Positions 1 to 11,913 of a DNA stretch of 64,000 bases are shown in pieces. The notes under the pieces were generated by a model, which did no database searches, was not told the origin of the DNA, and saw only the letters and a list, made by a program, of their open reading frames with translations. Source of the stretch: Pezizomycotina sp. ARF18. Taxonomy: Eukaryota > Ascomycota. Made by a program: the position numbers and the translations under genes. The stretch spans positions 1 to 64,000 of the forward strand of contig AZLU01000096.1 in the NCBI GenBank assembly GCA_002224055.1, in the 5' to 3' direction. Every line of letters begins with the position of its first letter. Position 1 is the stretch's first letter.

Positions 1-2940
1 TGCAATGAGATAATCCGAACTTCACGGCGAAACAACGGCAAAATTTTTCCTCCTCGACGTTGTCTCAATCGTTCTTTTCAGGCTGTCGATCCGGGGAAGA
101 AAGATTCCCCGATTAAGCTCTTAAGGATATAAAATGAAAAATGAAAAGTGAAAGAAAAAAAAAAAAAAAAAATTACGCGACGAAAATAGAATCATATCGT
201 GTTACAAGGGGATGCCTGATAGCTTCAGCTGTGGCAGTCACATCCGATTGAAGAAGCTAGTAAGCAGGCAGGCGAGAACAGTGGCTGGTGAACAACACAT
301 TTTAATTTCTCTTAAATTATCTAAAATCGAAAAAAGGATGAAACATACGAGGAGAAGAAACGTGGAAGAACCCGAGATCTCGAGAACCCATCGCCTTGAG
401 AGTTCAATATAGGAAGTTACAAAGATCGCGAAGTATATCCCTTTCTCGTGTCCGTCGCTCTGGGCTCGAAAAAATCTGGATTTGAAGAGCTCAGCTCGGT
501 CGGGATGTAAAACTTTCAGTGATCATGATCAGTCAACAGCTTTGAGGAATAGCCGAAAGCAAGGGTTGGAACAATAGAAAGGAAAACGTCCTCAATACCC
601 CCCGGGAGTTGCCTCCCAAAATTTTTTTTAAAGATTGATGATCTCATTAAACAGTCATTCTCGTTTGCTTTCCTTTTAGAATTGTGGAGAAATGCTTTAG
701 TTGTCATGATCTTGTTGTTTTGCTAATACCGCCAGGGCTGAAACAAACAACCAGGTTTATCGCCGGCGGAACTGCACATTTCACTCCCGTCGGCGAAAAG
801 GCACAAAAATGGCACAGCCCGTGGTGAACCACAAATACAAAAAAAGAAATGTGTCAGTTTAGACGAGGACAGCAATCTAGATCTAGACTCTGCTCCTGAA
901 GCATGCGCGAGCCGTGATATATCATATAGACCCCGATTTATGCGGAATCTTGGCCGAATTTGGGGTTATACTTACGCGTATACGAGCATGCGAAGAAAGC
1001 CCGAGATTTGTCCCAGTCGTATCGTCATATAAATTACCGGACGTAAATTAGATCATGAATTTTATCGTAGCAATGATTTGGAGGTTTCGGATTTACCTGC
1101 TTGTGCGCCTTTGCCGAAACCCTTATCTCTCATGATAACACATCATACTGTCGCCATTCAACTGGTTGCGCGATCGAATTCATAGGACAGGAGCCCCTCC
1201 AGAAAGTAATCCTTTTGTTTCTGTCGATCAGATGGGCGGTACAGATGATTGATCGCCCTTTGAATACTCGTCACGCTATAGAAGTAAACGGTCGCCGACA
1301 CTTCAGCATAATGAATCATTCATTTCTTACTCCATGGGGAAACCATGCTCATGTGTCAATGTGAAGAATCCTGTCGATTTAATCAAAGCCAAGGGTTGTT
1401 ACCAATGATACTACGTTGACTGGGACTATCAAGTCCATGTCAATGCTTTGGTTGCGAACACGAGATTTTTTCTTTTCTTTTCTTTTCTTTTCTTTTTTTC
1501 TTAAATTGCGGGGAGAATGCTATGGTGTGATAAGACTGCTAAGCAGTGAACTATAGAGCCTAGAGGGATTACGAGTACAGGATGACAAGAGTACATGAAT
1601 CTTGGTCCCTAATTCATAACCACTTCCTCTCTTCGCGATCGCGCGAGGCTCCAAAATGAACAATATCATCGATTTCGTATGTGTGTGTCTGAACATCTAG
1701 AGCAGGTCAGCTATTCAGCGCGCGTAAAAGATTGGATCATGGACCAACTTGAAGGATCCGCCGAGCTACTTTACATGCCCAGTCATGTAGGTTGTTTCTA
1801 TTTATTTCATGATAACATCGCCTCTGTACCACATGAGTGCGAAGGGCGTAGAAATTGTCAATAACTGTTAGCTTTAAAGTACCCTTATTTGCTGGCGGTT
1901 CTCAAGGCAAGATTAAAGGCACTGCATAGCCCCCAAGCCACGGGGGCTATTTAGCTGCCATCCCACGTGCTTTTTCAACCATTCCTGGGAAAAAAATTGC
2001 GACTTATTTTACCACAGGAACTGGATGTCCGTTGCACAAAGCACTTGGTCAATCAGAGTACCTAAACCACGCGCATCTAGAATTCCCAAGGAAGTCTTAC
2101 ATTCGTGCTATGAGCGTTATGTGCTTCCGGATATTGGCGACATTTCGCGAGGCTCTTTCTGGCTGCCTCTAAGAGAGCATATGCGACATTGGCGGATGCC
2201 CATTCTATTTTTGATCATGAAAAAGGACAAGGAAAAAGAAAAGAAAAAAAAAAAAAAAAGGAGGGTACACAGGCAGTTACAAGGACCTGGCGATAACATG
2301 GATAGAGAGAAAAGAAAACGCAGCGGAACCCTTTTTTAATTTCTTTTAGAGAAAAGTACATAGTACTTGTCTTAATGTTCCTTTTTTTGACTTCCGGCTA
2401 TTGATCATGATCCCTCTTTCCGTTAATTTTTCCTGTTTCTGGTTCTTGTTCATGGGTATTTTTTTTTTTCTGTCCTCATATCATGTCCATGTCTTAAATT
2501 TCGAGTGTTTCTTTTTTCTTCTCGAACCCAGCAACTCCCCCTATCACCTACGTATCCTTAGGTGTCGCCGTCAGATCAGTGCAAGCTCCATAGCTCTCCA
2601 TATGAGATGCAAGGAAAAAAAAGGAAAGAAAATTTAGCTGAAAGTGTAGCTTCTAGGCTCGAGGAAAGCAGAACTGGGAAGAAAAAGCAAAAAAGACGAC
2701 GGAAGTTGTGTATCCCAATCGGTTCCTGCTTGCAAGCACCTCCGGCGTGCGCCAGCCATGCATGAGGAGGATACAACCACTATTACGTACGTTCTACCTT
2801 ATAGGTAGTCGTTGTTGTATGTCGCAGCTACTGCAGCGCAGTCCATCTCGGTATAGTGTTGTTTGTCGTCTCATATTAGCCGATGAAGAGCGAACTTAAT
2901 ACACACACGTACCAGATTACAACAGACTCACGATCGAGAG
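1..2940. other. gene-poor stretch, no supported gene
   Basis: I find no supportable gene here. Open frames are all short (under about 105 codons), lack recognisable motifs and are often driven by purine or pyrimidine runs, such as the A run near 2247-2259 and the TTTTC repeats near 1470-1500. The last few hundred bases belong to the promoter side of the tyrosinase gene. Confidence 0.6.
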
Positions 2941-2948
2941 CGAATGTG

Positions 2949-2956
2949 TATATAAG
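2949..2956 (+). promoter_or_regulatory. TATA box of the tyrosinase gene
   Basis: TATATAAG lies about 155 bp before the tyrosinase ATG. It is followed by a pyrimidine-rich leader (about 2970-3080, many CT/TC steps) of the kind found in 5' leaders of strongly expressed ascomycete genes. The position is read directly from the sequence; promoter activity is inferred. Confidence 0.55.
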
Positions 2957-3110
2957 ACATCGATGCTGCTCCGTCCTCTGACGATCTTTTCTTCTCTCAC
3001 TACCTCACAGCCATTCGTTCATCTCCAACAGGATTATCAACATCCTCTTACTCTCGTTTTTTCTCCTCTCTCTTTTTCAGAAAAAACAAAGATCCGTGAC
3101 ATCGCCAAAA

Positions 3111-4975
3111 ATGCATATTGTTGTAAAGCGCATGCTCCTGGCCGCTACGGTGGCCAACGCCCTGCCCGCCCATGAGCTTAACGCTCGTGCGACCCTCATA
3201 CTTTGTTCCCGGCCTTCACTTACTCTGGCAGCACCCCCGCCAGTTCGTAAGGAAATCCGCACTCTCACCCCGACTGAGCTGAACATCTACTATCTCGGTC
3301 TTGAGCTCATGCAACTCTCCCAATCAGCAACCTTACCCTCGTTCTACCGCGTTGCTGGTAATTCACGGAACCAACTATGCTTGGGATGGCGACAGGGCGG
3401 TGATTTCTCTGATCTCAGCTACGGCTACTGCATGACACGCCGATCCAGCCTTCCCGACCTGGCACAGGCCTTACGTCTCTCTCTACGAGAAGACGATCCA
3501 CGACCTCGCCAAGGAGGCTATTTCAAAGTGGCCTAACAGCCAGCAGAAGACCGATCACATGAACATCATTGACAACTGGCGTCTCCGTACTGGGATTGGG
3601 CTGCTGATGCCTCTATCCCATCCTCTATGGTTCCCCTGCGACTCGCGGAGGAGCTGAAACTGAGATGTTCAGATCACCAAGGTCGATGCAAGACCGGCAA
3701 GTTTGGAACTTTCAGCAGCCACAACCCGCTCTTCTCTTACATCTTCCCCAAGGTTGATGAGAACGGTGTCGATCGCATCATCACCACCAGAACCCCAGCC
3801 GGGAACCGTACCACACTAGCCAGTCCGTCGCAACCCGCAGGTCGTCAACAAATACTACGTCAACAGGCAACAGTACACCAGCGACGAGATGGTCGAAGCT
3901 GGCTCGAGCCTGAAGAATTACGTCTTCAACATTCTCCAGCGTCAATGATTACACTCAGATGTCTAACATGCGTGATGGTGAGCTCTCGCTTGAGGGTGTT
4001 CACGGAACTGTCCACATCACCGTCGGTGGTCTCCGCTCCGAAGGTGAGATCGAGCCACATGACTGACCCCGCTATTGCCGGATTCGACCCGATCTCTTCC
4101 TCCACCACTGCAACGTCGACAGGTCTTCGCTCTCTGGCAGCAATCAACCCGAACTCCTATATACTACCAGCGGTCTCCCAACGCCAAACACTGAACTCCA
4201 CCCCTTCGCAAGGCTGAGAACTCGTACTGGACTTCCACCAACTCCCGCGACGTCAAGTCTTTCGGTTACACCTACCCGAGCTTATCAAGGTGACGTTAAG
4301 AGCCAGGTCGCTGCCCTCTACGCACCGATTCCCCTGCTAAGACCGTCGCCGACGCTTCCCGCATCGCCCGCAAGATGAAGCGCTCCGGATTTTCAAGCGC
4401 CAGACTCAGCAGAGCGGTGACGCCCGATAACTGCACACTCCTGCTAACCCCGATGATCTCGCCCTATCGCCGACAGGGTCGTCAACTCCACCACCTCCGC
4501 GGGTGAGGCCAAGACCTACAACGAGTACGTCACTAAGATCACCGCCCCTAACACGCCGCCGACGGTTCCTACAAGGTTACGTCTTCCTCGGTGAGCCCAA
4601 CGCCTCCGACGCGACTGGACCAAGGACAACAACTTCGTCGGCTCCTTCGACGTCTTCGCCCCCAGCGGTATGATGGCTGCCCACACCAAGGAAATCAAGG
4701 GTTCCGTCCGCTCACCACCGCCTGCTCAACCTCGTCGCACCCAGAAGCTCACCGACATGAAGCCCGACACTGTCAAGACTTACCTCAAGGACAACTTCGT
4801 CTGGAAGGTTACCGGCCAGCAGACCGGCACCGATGCCACCAAGATCAAGATCGATGTCGTTACCTCCAAAGTTACCATCCCCGCAGGTGACAACCAGCTC
4901 CCGCAGTGGGGTCCTTACTCCCACATCTACAAGCCCAGTAAACGGGACCTTTTGAGCAACCCGTCGGGGACTTAG
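3111..4975 (+). pseudogene. tyrosinase (type-3 copper monooxygenase), multiply frameshifted
   Basis: Tyrosinase hydroxylates monophenols and oxidises o-diphenols with a binuclear copper centre, usually in melanin formation. The chosen ATG at 3111 opens a hydrophobic, signal-like N-terminus (MHIVVKRMLLAATVANALPA). Across three frames the family motifs appear in order: GTNYAWDGD (about 3366), FPTWHRPYVSLYEK (about 3450, CuA histidine), YWDWAADASIP (about 3587), NPLFSYIFPKVDENGVDR (about 3724), VHGTVHITVGG (about 3997, CuB) and FLHHCNVDR (about 4096, CuB). The C-terminal lid region follows (VFLGEPNASDA, about 4580; NNFVGSFDVFAPSGMMAAHT, about 4630). At least eight frame changes are needed. Several can be read as single-base losses: one T where KVYVFLG is expected (about 4576), one T where a Trp codon is expected near 4614, and one T in DPIFFLHH (about 4092). 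No intron is evident. Family identity is very secure; functional status is not. Confidence 0.9.
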
Positions 4976-7190
4976 GGAACGCTGAGCCGTATCTACGCCT
5001 AAGCAGACAAAACCGAACCATTGTGTGGATTCACGATCAATAAGCCTGTGGATCACAAAAAAAAAATGACCCCCTAAAAGTTATCAATTTTCTATTGCAT
5101 TTTCAGAGCGCTGTAACATCATCACTATAACGAAAGCATTTGTTTCACTTGAATCTTTTTTTATAACGACGATTACACAGAAGGAGAAGGAAAATTACTC
5201 TACATATATTTTTCTTGAAGGGAAAATGAGAAATATAAGGAGAGTAATACGGATTGCGGGCTCTGTAATCATAAATCACCACTATATAGACTGTCCCTTT
5301 TTTTTTTTGTTTTTAATGGAAGAATTGCATTATTATTATCAACTATATTCAATGTATTATATCTAGTAATAGTATCTCGCATTGCATTCATGTCACTCAT
5401 TTTAGCATATAAAAACCGAAAAAATATAATTAAAACATAAATTTTCCCTTCTATAAAGACCGCAACGAGTTTATAGCCTAATATTCTCGAGTTTTTGAGA
5501 GCTTCGCAACTTGAACTAATGAGCGCGTAATCGGTGTTCACCTCCAGATAAAATGGAATGCACAACTAAAAATAGGCTCATAATCTCACCAGTTTATCCT
5601 CTGGCGCTCTTACCCATGGAGGTTTAACAAGTCACAGGAGAGATAGAAGACCATGGGATACCTTCATGTTCTTGCGTGATGAAGGCTAGACATGGCGCCA
5701 GGTCTCAGATTTCAAAGAGTTTTGTATCGGAATGGTGGATATTCCCGGATTCGCTCGCTAAAGCGAAAAAAAAAACTCCGAGATCTTCAAATGTTGTGAA
5801 ACATGAACTTTCATGCACGTCCCCGACATGCGTCGGGGGAGTCAACGGGTATTATGGAATTTCCAGGCTGTCTAAAATATCACCTTGAATGCAGAAACAC
5901 ATCGTATGGTTCATTTACGCCAAAAACAATAACTCTCGATATAACTTCGATATACTGAATGTAAAAGAGGTTTACTACCGTATGGAATCCAAATATTTTC
6001 AAGAAAAAAGCTTCTTGATACAAATATTGCACATCATTTCGAGCATAGTGGATTAATCTATTAATTATAATTCAACTGGAAGATTGTAGATATAAGATCG
6101 GGCGGGCGCGTCTGTCTCTCAAGAATGGCGACTAATGCAGAATATAATGATAATAGCGACGAGCGGACCCCTTCGCTATAGCTCAATGTTTTGGTGTTTT
6201 GGCCGAGGGCGACGCGATCGCGGGTGGGATATTTAGCGTTGTCTTGGGGAGAACTAAGTTTTTAGGTTCTTGCGGCCAGCAAACGCAGCTCAGCGAGGTC
6301 GAAAATTGTTATCAGACTTAGAAATTCTAAGTTATACCTTGAGACGTGGTTAGTGAGAATTACGTTTCCGTGCTCTTCTGATTTCATGGTAAGCGTCCTG
6401 TATAATATTCTCTTATTCCTTGCCCAGTACTGCAGTTGACGAAATCTGGCGATGTCCGATACGCAAGCAAAATCATATTTCTCAAACTGAAGTATATACC
6501 TATATATTACCCACAACAAGAACTCACCAACAATCTACTACTATTACGATATAAATATTATTCAAGCCATACGCAGAGTATTCATTTTTACGAAACAAAC
6601 TTCTCAAGTTGTCTTTTCCGACGGTATTGTAACTTGTAATTTATGAAGCAGAAAGTAAGATGGCACCTGTTTGTGGCGGAGCTTCGGGTGCGCCGGGGAA
6701 AATTTTCGGATAGATGCACGGGGAGATTTGCGATCTCTAACCTTAATTATTATCGGCCAATAGGAGCACCTCTGGTAGCTTTTCCGACGACGTGTCGCCA
6801 TTGGTGGAATGGTGTTAATAGATATTAATGTAGGAAGATCCTTATAAGAGTATTCTTATATGATTTCATCCTACTTAATCTCCGCTTTTCTTGTACGAAG
6901 TGATGTTCTTTCCTAGCCGTCTTGAGATAAGAGGAATGGTATGATCTCTATTTACTGTTATCAGTGACAGTAGTGATACTTGGGACATAGCGGCATGTGT
7001 AGATTATTATATTGCAATGTAATATAATCATCCTTCGTCCCTACTAATACCCAGAAAAGGATCACTTGGAGAAGCAAAAAAGAACTTCCGCTAACCAGTC
7101 TCGTGCTTCAGTGCTTACGTGCCGGCGGCGCTATTTCTTTTGGACCGGTAAGCTAAATACGTTAGGACGAAAACTTGGTGGCTTAATGAA
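4976..7190. other. gene-free stretch after tyrosinase
   Basis: This contains the tyrosinase 3' flank (an AATAAG near 5039 could serve as a polyadenylation signal) and then AT-richer DNA with short uninformative frames. A short hairpin (CCCCGACATGCGTCGGGG, about 5821-5838) is the only local structure I noticed. Confidence 0.5.
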
Positions 7191-7281
7191 GGGAAAAACT
7201 AAGATTTGGGCGAGCAAACCGGGTGTTCTGACCAGGCCATTAAGCCAGAACTTCTAACTTGCCTGCTAAACCTTAGTTTTT
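7180..7281. repeat. nested imperfect palindrome, possible small TIR-element relic
   Basis: AAAAACTAAG at 7194 has its complement CTTAGTTTTT ending at 7281. Pairing continues imperfectly inward for about 23 bp. A second pair (GGCTTAATG at 7180, CATTAAGCC at about 7238) sits inside or overlaps it. This could be a degraded MITE or simply a cruciform-forming sequence. No target duplication was recognised. Confidence 0.4.
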
Positions 7282-10200
7282 ACTTTTGGGGGAGGGTGGA
7301 GTCGCAGTAATAAGTGAACTTGAACTAGTATAATACGTATAGGGAGAGCGGCCCCCGGATAGACACCGCTATTTGGAGTGCCGAACCTATCTATACATAC
7401 ATTCAGCTCCTTCAAACTTGTAATTCGAAAGTAGTATATACATTACTATTATGTGCAAGAAATAAATAAGACCCGCGCCGGTCTTGTGCTATTCATGCTA
7501 ACCCAAAACTATGTTCTGGGTTCTCGTTTTCTAATTTTTCTTTCCTTTCTTTTCTTTTATTTTCTTTTCTTTTAATTTTTGTTTTTTTCTTTTGATTGTT
7601 AGAGCATTCTTAAGACCTTTGTGACTTTATTCGCGAGTTATTTAACCATAATATCTATAGTAACAGTACTACGAGATATAAGTATGTACCTAGTATATAA
7701 ATATAGATATCCACGAGCGCCTGCACAAGGCTCCGATGACATATTCTATGATATATATTAGCTAGGGTCCCCGCAACGAAGGGGCCGGAATTAACAGCGT
7801 GAAAATGTCATATATAAATGGAAATAGAGTTCTGGTAATTCAAAGTGTCTTGATGTATCGAGACAAATGCTAATCTTTAGGGTTAAGTTCTCTTGAACTT
7901 AGAGTTTTCAAATGCACTTCTTGAATCGGCTCTAGCCGGTATGTCTCAATATAATTATGCATAAACGAATCGATCAGAGAAAGCAACCTGTCGTAGCGTT
8001 GTAGTGATTTACATAGGCAAGTAGGGATAGGAATTAACAAGATCTTGATCAGAATAAGGAATAATCTTTATTACAATATCGTCTGATGAGAGTATCGTTT
8101 ATGAAGATTCATCGTCTTTTCTCCTCCGCGTGTGTGGTAATTACTTCCGACGAAATTAAAACGTCATGTCGGGCCTGAATGCGAGTGTTTTAAGATAAAC
8201 TAAACTCCACTTTGTACCTCAAAGTAAGCTAGGCGCAAAAGAATTTTTGAGCACTGAGCGATTATCGTATAACGAATCCCCTGTAAATGGTATTCTAACG
8301 CTCTAGACGCTCTGACGTCCTAGGTTCCCGAGGGACTCCCGGGGGAAAAAGCTATTCTTGTAGCGACAGGATCGTCCTGAGCCCAGGAATGCGGCAGACT
8401 TTAGGGATGGTGTGCACTGTTCGCCTTCTTTCGTTCCATTTTTAGCACCTCCGCTTGCCCTTTCATGCACAGGAGCGCCCCCCTCAAGATGACGGGATTC
8501 CGAGCCAATGAATCCATAACCGCGCAAGCTAAAGGCTTTAAATCGTTCGATCGAAAATGCTCTACCCTCCTTCCTCCTCCGAGGACAGCAAGCTCCTGTG
8601 GATAAACAATCGTCGGAAAGTGAGATGATTTCAACGGTGATAGAAATTTCATGCCTCGTCGGAAACCATGTGTTCTAGACTCAATAGCATCCACATCAGT
8701 CTAGAAACAAAAAGACTGGAAGTCGTGTCTGCCCAAAAAGTCGTACCATGGGCTACTGCCGTTTTTGTTTTCATAGGGGTAGCCTTTTTTTTTTTTTTTT
8801 TTTTTTTTTTTGCAAACGGAAGCGACAAAAGGTTAAAGGGTAGCGAGGATGGAAGAAACCTCTCCTTTCGGCCTAAGATAAGACCACGTTAACAACCTTG
8901 AGTGGCAACGTAGGCGAAAATTTTGTTTCCATGTCGATGAGGCAATGCATTATTTACCTCAACAAATTGCGACCTCCAACGTTGCATCTGCGATGCAAGA
9001 ACAGCGAGTCAAGGTTTGCCTTGTCCACTAGGCGCTCCATTCTCGCCTTGAAGTCCGTACAACTCCCCGGAATTCATGGAAATGCCGCTGCACTTTCGTG
9101 ACTGCGATGCGGCCCCCAGATGGCTACATCAAATGGGTTGTTACCCTAACGCCCGGTGGAAGTTCCGTTAAAGCCCGTGGCAATGGTTGTCCCCGTTTGC
9201 CGTTCCCTGAAGGCCATAATACCGTATTCCGGTAAAAATGCCAAGTGAAAAGAGAGAGGGTTCAGGAAGAGAACGTTGAGAAGTTGTTTTAAAAAGGCCC
9301 TCCACAGGCCTGCCGACAGGGCTCCGACGGTTCTTATATAGCTATTCTCTTCTGTAATTGTCGTCGGGATTGTCTATATGTCAGTTCATATATCGTTGTA
9401 AAGGAATTAACGTTTTAAACTTTTCGTGTTTTCTGGCCGTCCGTACGGTACTCCGTCCATCTCCCACGATCCCCCTTCGAACGCGTTCTTTAGGTATTTT
9501 CATCTTCGGTACCGGGGAGACAGGGAAGTTTTATATTTTAAATAAGGTGGCTAGGGCCATTATTAGCTGGGCTATATCTTCCGCCAAACCCCTGATGCTT
9601 AGGAGCGAAATCGATTAATCTTTTCCCTCTGAAGTGAAAATTTTTTGTATCAAGAACCGTAATATTCGAACGCTCGCGAACAATCAATGCTCACGATAAA
9701 AAAAATTTTCATGAGGTTATGAGTGGGGTATTTCCTGATGCCTACTCTTCCTATATGTACTACAGCAATTCTTTTGTCCAGCCAACTTGCTTCGTCCACG
9801 GTGAGGTTTTTCCATATTCATCAGGCCCTCTTCCGCCCCCGAAGGGCCCTCTCAATTTATATTCCCAAGTCCCATGTGTGGTTGACAAACTATCTCTAAA
9901 TTCCTCCGCTCGTACTAGATAACAGCGTTATTGCACCTTCTCTTCCTGCTCCAACTCGACGATATAACCCCTCTCACGACCTCCTTCGGACGAACACCGC
10001 CTCCTAGAAACGATTCCTGCGACGCGTCGAAGACATCGGATTCAACGACCACTGATTCCAGTTTTGCCACGTATCGGTGGCAATCACTTTCTCAACAAAA
10101 GCACGTCTCTGCTCACGAGGTCCACATGCAGACGCTCGACGCTGGGGTAAAGTAGATGCGGATTTTTAACCTATACTCTCCTCTGAAAGTGTATCGGCAA

Positions 10201-10871
10201 TGCCTCCATATCCCTTATACCACCGTAGGGAGCGAAATAGCAACTTAGAATCCAAAAATTATACACCTCCTGATGTTGGATTCCCCGAACGAAAAATCTG
10301 CCTTGGCCCCGTTATAAACAGAAGAAAAAGGGATCTACCCTACTATCCTTCAGAAGTTATCCCAACACGACGTAATATCAACCTCCGGGCTTTATCTCTG
10401 ATGTTTCGAACACGCTGTCACGACTCTTTCCCCTTTCACATGTCAGAGTTGACTTGGTCCTTTTCGTTCGCCACCCTGCAGAGATATTCTTAGGGAAATC
10501 AACCTGAGGATTTTTCTCTTCCACGATCATATAGTTCAGTGGGTCTCGAGCCTTGGGACGGAATGCGACGTGTGTGTCATCGACAGTCCGACATGAGGGG
10601 CCAGAGACCAGAGTCATTTCGCTTCTATGTCCGTACAATACTTCTTGCAGATCGAAAATATTGATGGAGGCCGTTGATTGCCACGGGGGCGCTCTTGTCT
10701 CTGGTTCAAGGTACCATGGTGAATCCCTTGCAGTTCTCTGACAACGTCCATATTGCATATGCGCTCTCACCACAACCGATGTTCTATGGATATTTGAATA
10801 GAAAGGCAAAACGAACTCAGTTTTCTAGTGCAAAGCCAAACACTTTTGTTAGTCGGAGAACTTCCGAAAAC
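7282..10871. other. gene-free stretch
   Basis: No frame in this stretch shows a family motif or plausible gene structure. It holds pyrimidine-rich TTTTC-type tracts (about 7540-7590) and the T homopolymer at 8785-8811. Frames of 60-100 codons around 8300-8690 and 9358-9618 look like noise. Confidence 0.5.
8785..8811 (+). repeat. 27-nt poly(T) homopolymer
   Basis: An uninterrupted T run is read directly from the sequence. It is not next to an identifiable retroposed gene, so I treat it as a simple repeat. Confidence 0.9.
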
Positions 10872-11001
10872 AAAAAAAGGAAAAAGAAAGAAAAAAAGGA
10901 AAGAAAGGAAAAGAAAGGAAAGAGGAAAAGAAAGGAAAAGAAAGGGAAAAGAAGGAAAAGAAAGGAAAAAGAAAGGAAAAGGAAAAAGAAGGAAAGAAAA
11001 G
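10872..11001 (+). repeat. purine-only low-complexity tract (AAAGG/AAAAG units)
   Basis: Almost 130 bases are A or G, apart from the opening C, in repeated GGAAA/GAAAA-type units. The tract creates spurious Lys/Arg/Glu-rich frames on the + strand and Phe/Leu/Ser-rich frames on the - strand. These should not be called genes. Confidence 0.9.
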
Positions 11002-11888
11002 CCTGCGCGGCCAACTGTCTGGATGATCCTTATACAGTAGGACGAATTGGTTTTCCTCCTAGGACGCTGGGCGGCATTACCGTCGGTCTTTGATAACGGG
11101 GCAAACTTTTGATATTAAGAAGCCATATCTTCCGCGGAATTCGGGGGATGATACCAAGTTTTTGTCGGGCGACGTTGTACGAGCCAATAGAACCCACTCA
11201 CACCCGCATGAATATAAACCGCCGAACTCTTCGGCATCTCTGCGAATGAGAGTGCTGCTGTCACAATCTGCATTGTGCCCCTGCGCACGGTTCCGCGGAG
11301 AATTTGGTGGGGAAAAAAGTGTTCGTCGTTCGCACTAACTGTACGTTAGATATTCAATGGGATGGAACGGGTGAAAGGTCTAGAACTTTTTCATCGTGAC
11401 GCGTGGTTTCTTGATGGAAGTGGATGGTTGGCTGGAGGGGACCGGATACACTACCCGCGGAGAATATTCCGGCAGAACCCCAGGAGCCAGAGATAGGTTT
11501 ACCTTTTCGCAAGCTCCCACGGGCCCAGAGCCATGGTACGCCAGGATGGGTTAGAACACCAGGAGACGTGATTCTGGGGAATCGAAGCCTTTACAATGGC
11601 ATTTCGGGGGTGAATGTGCGGTATAATTGTGCGGCCCGTAGCCCCCTTTTTTATTTTCTTCTCGGTTCACCACCCCCCTGGAACGCGTGAGCACGAGAAA
11701 TCCGCGTGTAAAAAGCTGGTTACAGCGGGAAAACTACGCGCCGACACCCATGGTAATATCCGCGCGATGCTGGGGCCTAATTCCGAACGTCCTTTCTCAG
11801 CCATTACAGGATCAGAATCCCGTTCTCCGCGATTCTTCGGTAATACTAGTAGTTTACTATTTCCCGCCTTAAAGCAAAATATATATTT

Positions 11889-11913
11889 AAAAAAAAAAAA
11901 AAAAAAAAAAAAA
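11889..11913 (+). repeat. 25-nt poly(A) homopolymer
   Basis: An uninterrupted A run. No gene relic was recognised upstream that would mark it as a retroposition tail. Confidence 0.85.

Noticed and set aside
10817-11093. Lys/Arg/Glu-rich and Phe/Leu-rich frames
   Set aside because: Direct product of the purine-only tract at 10872-11001.
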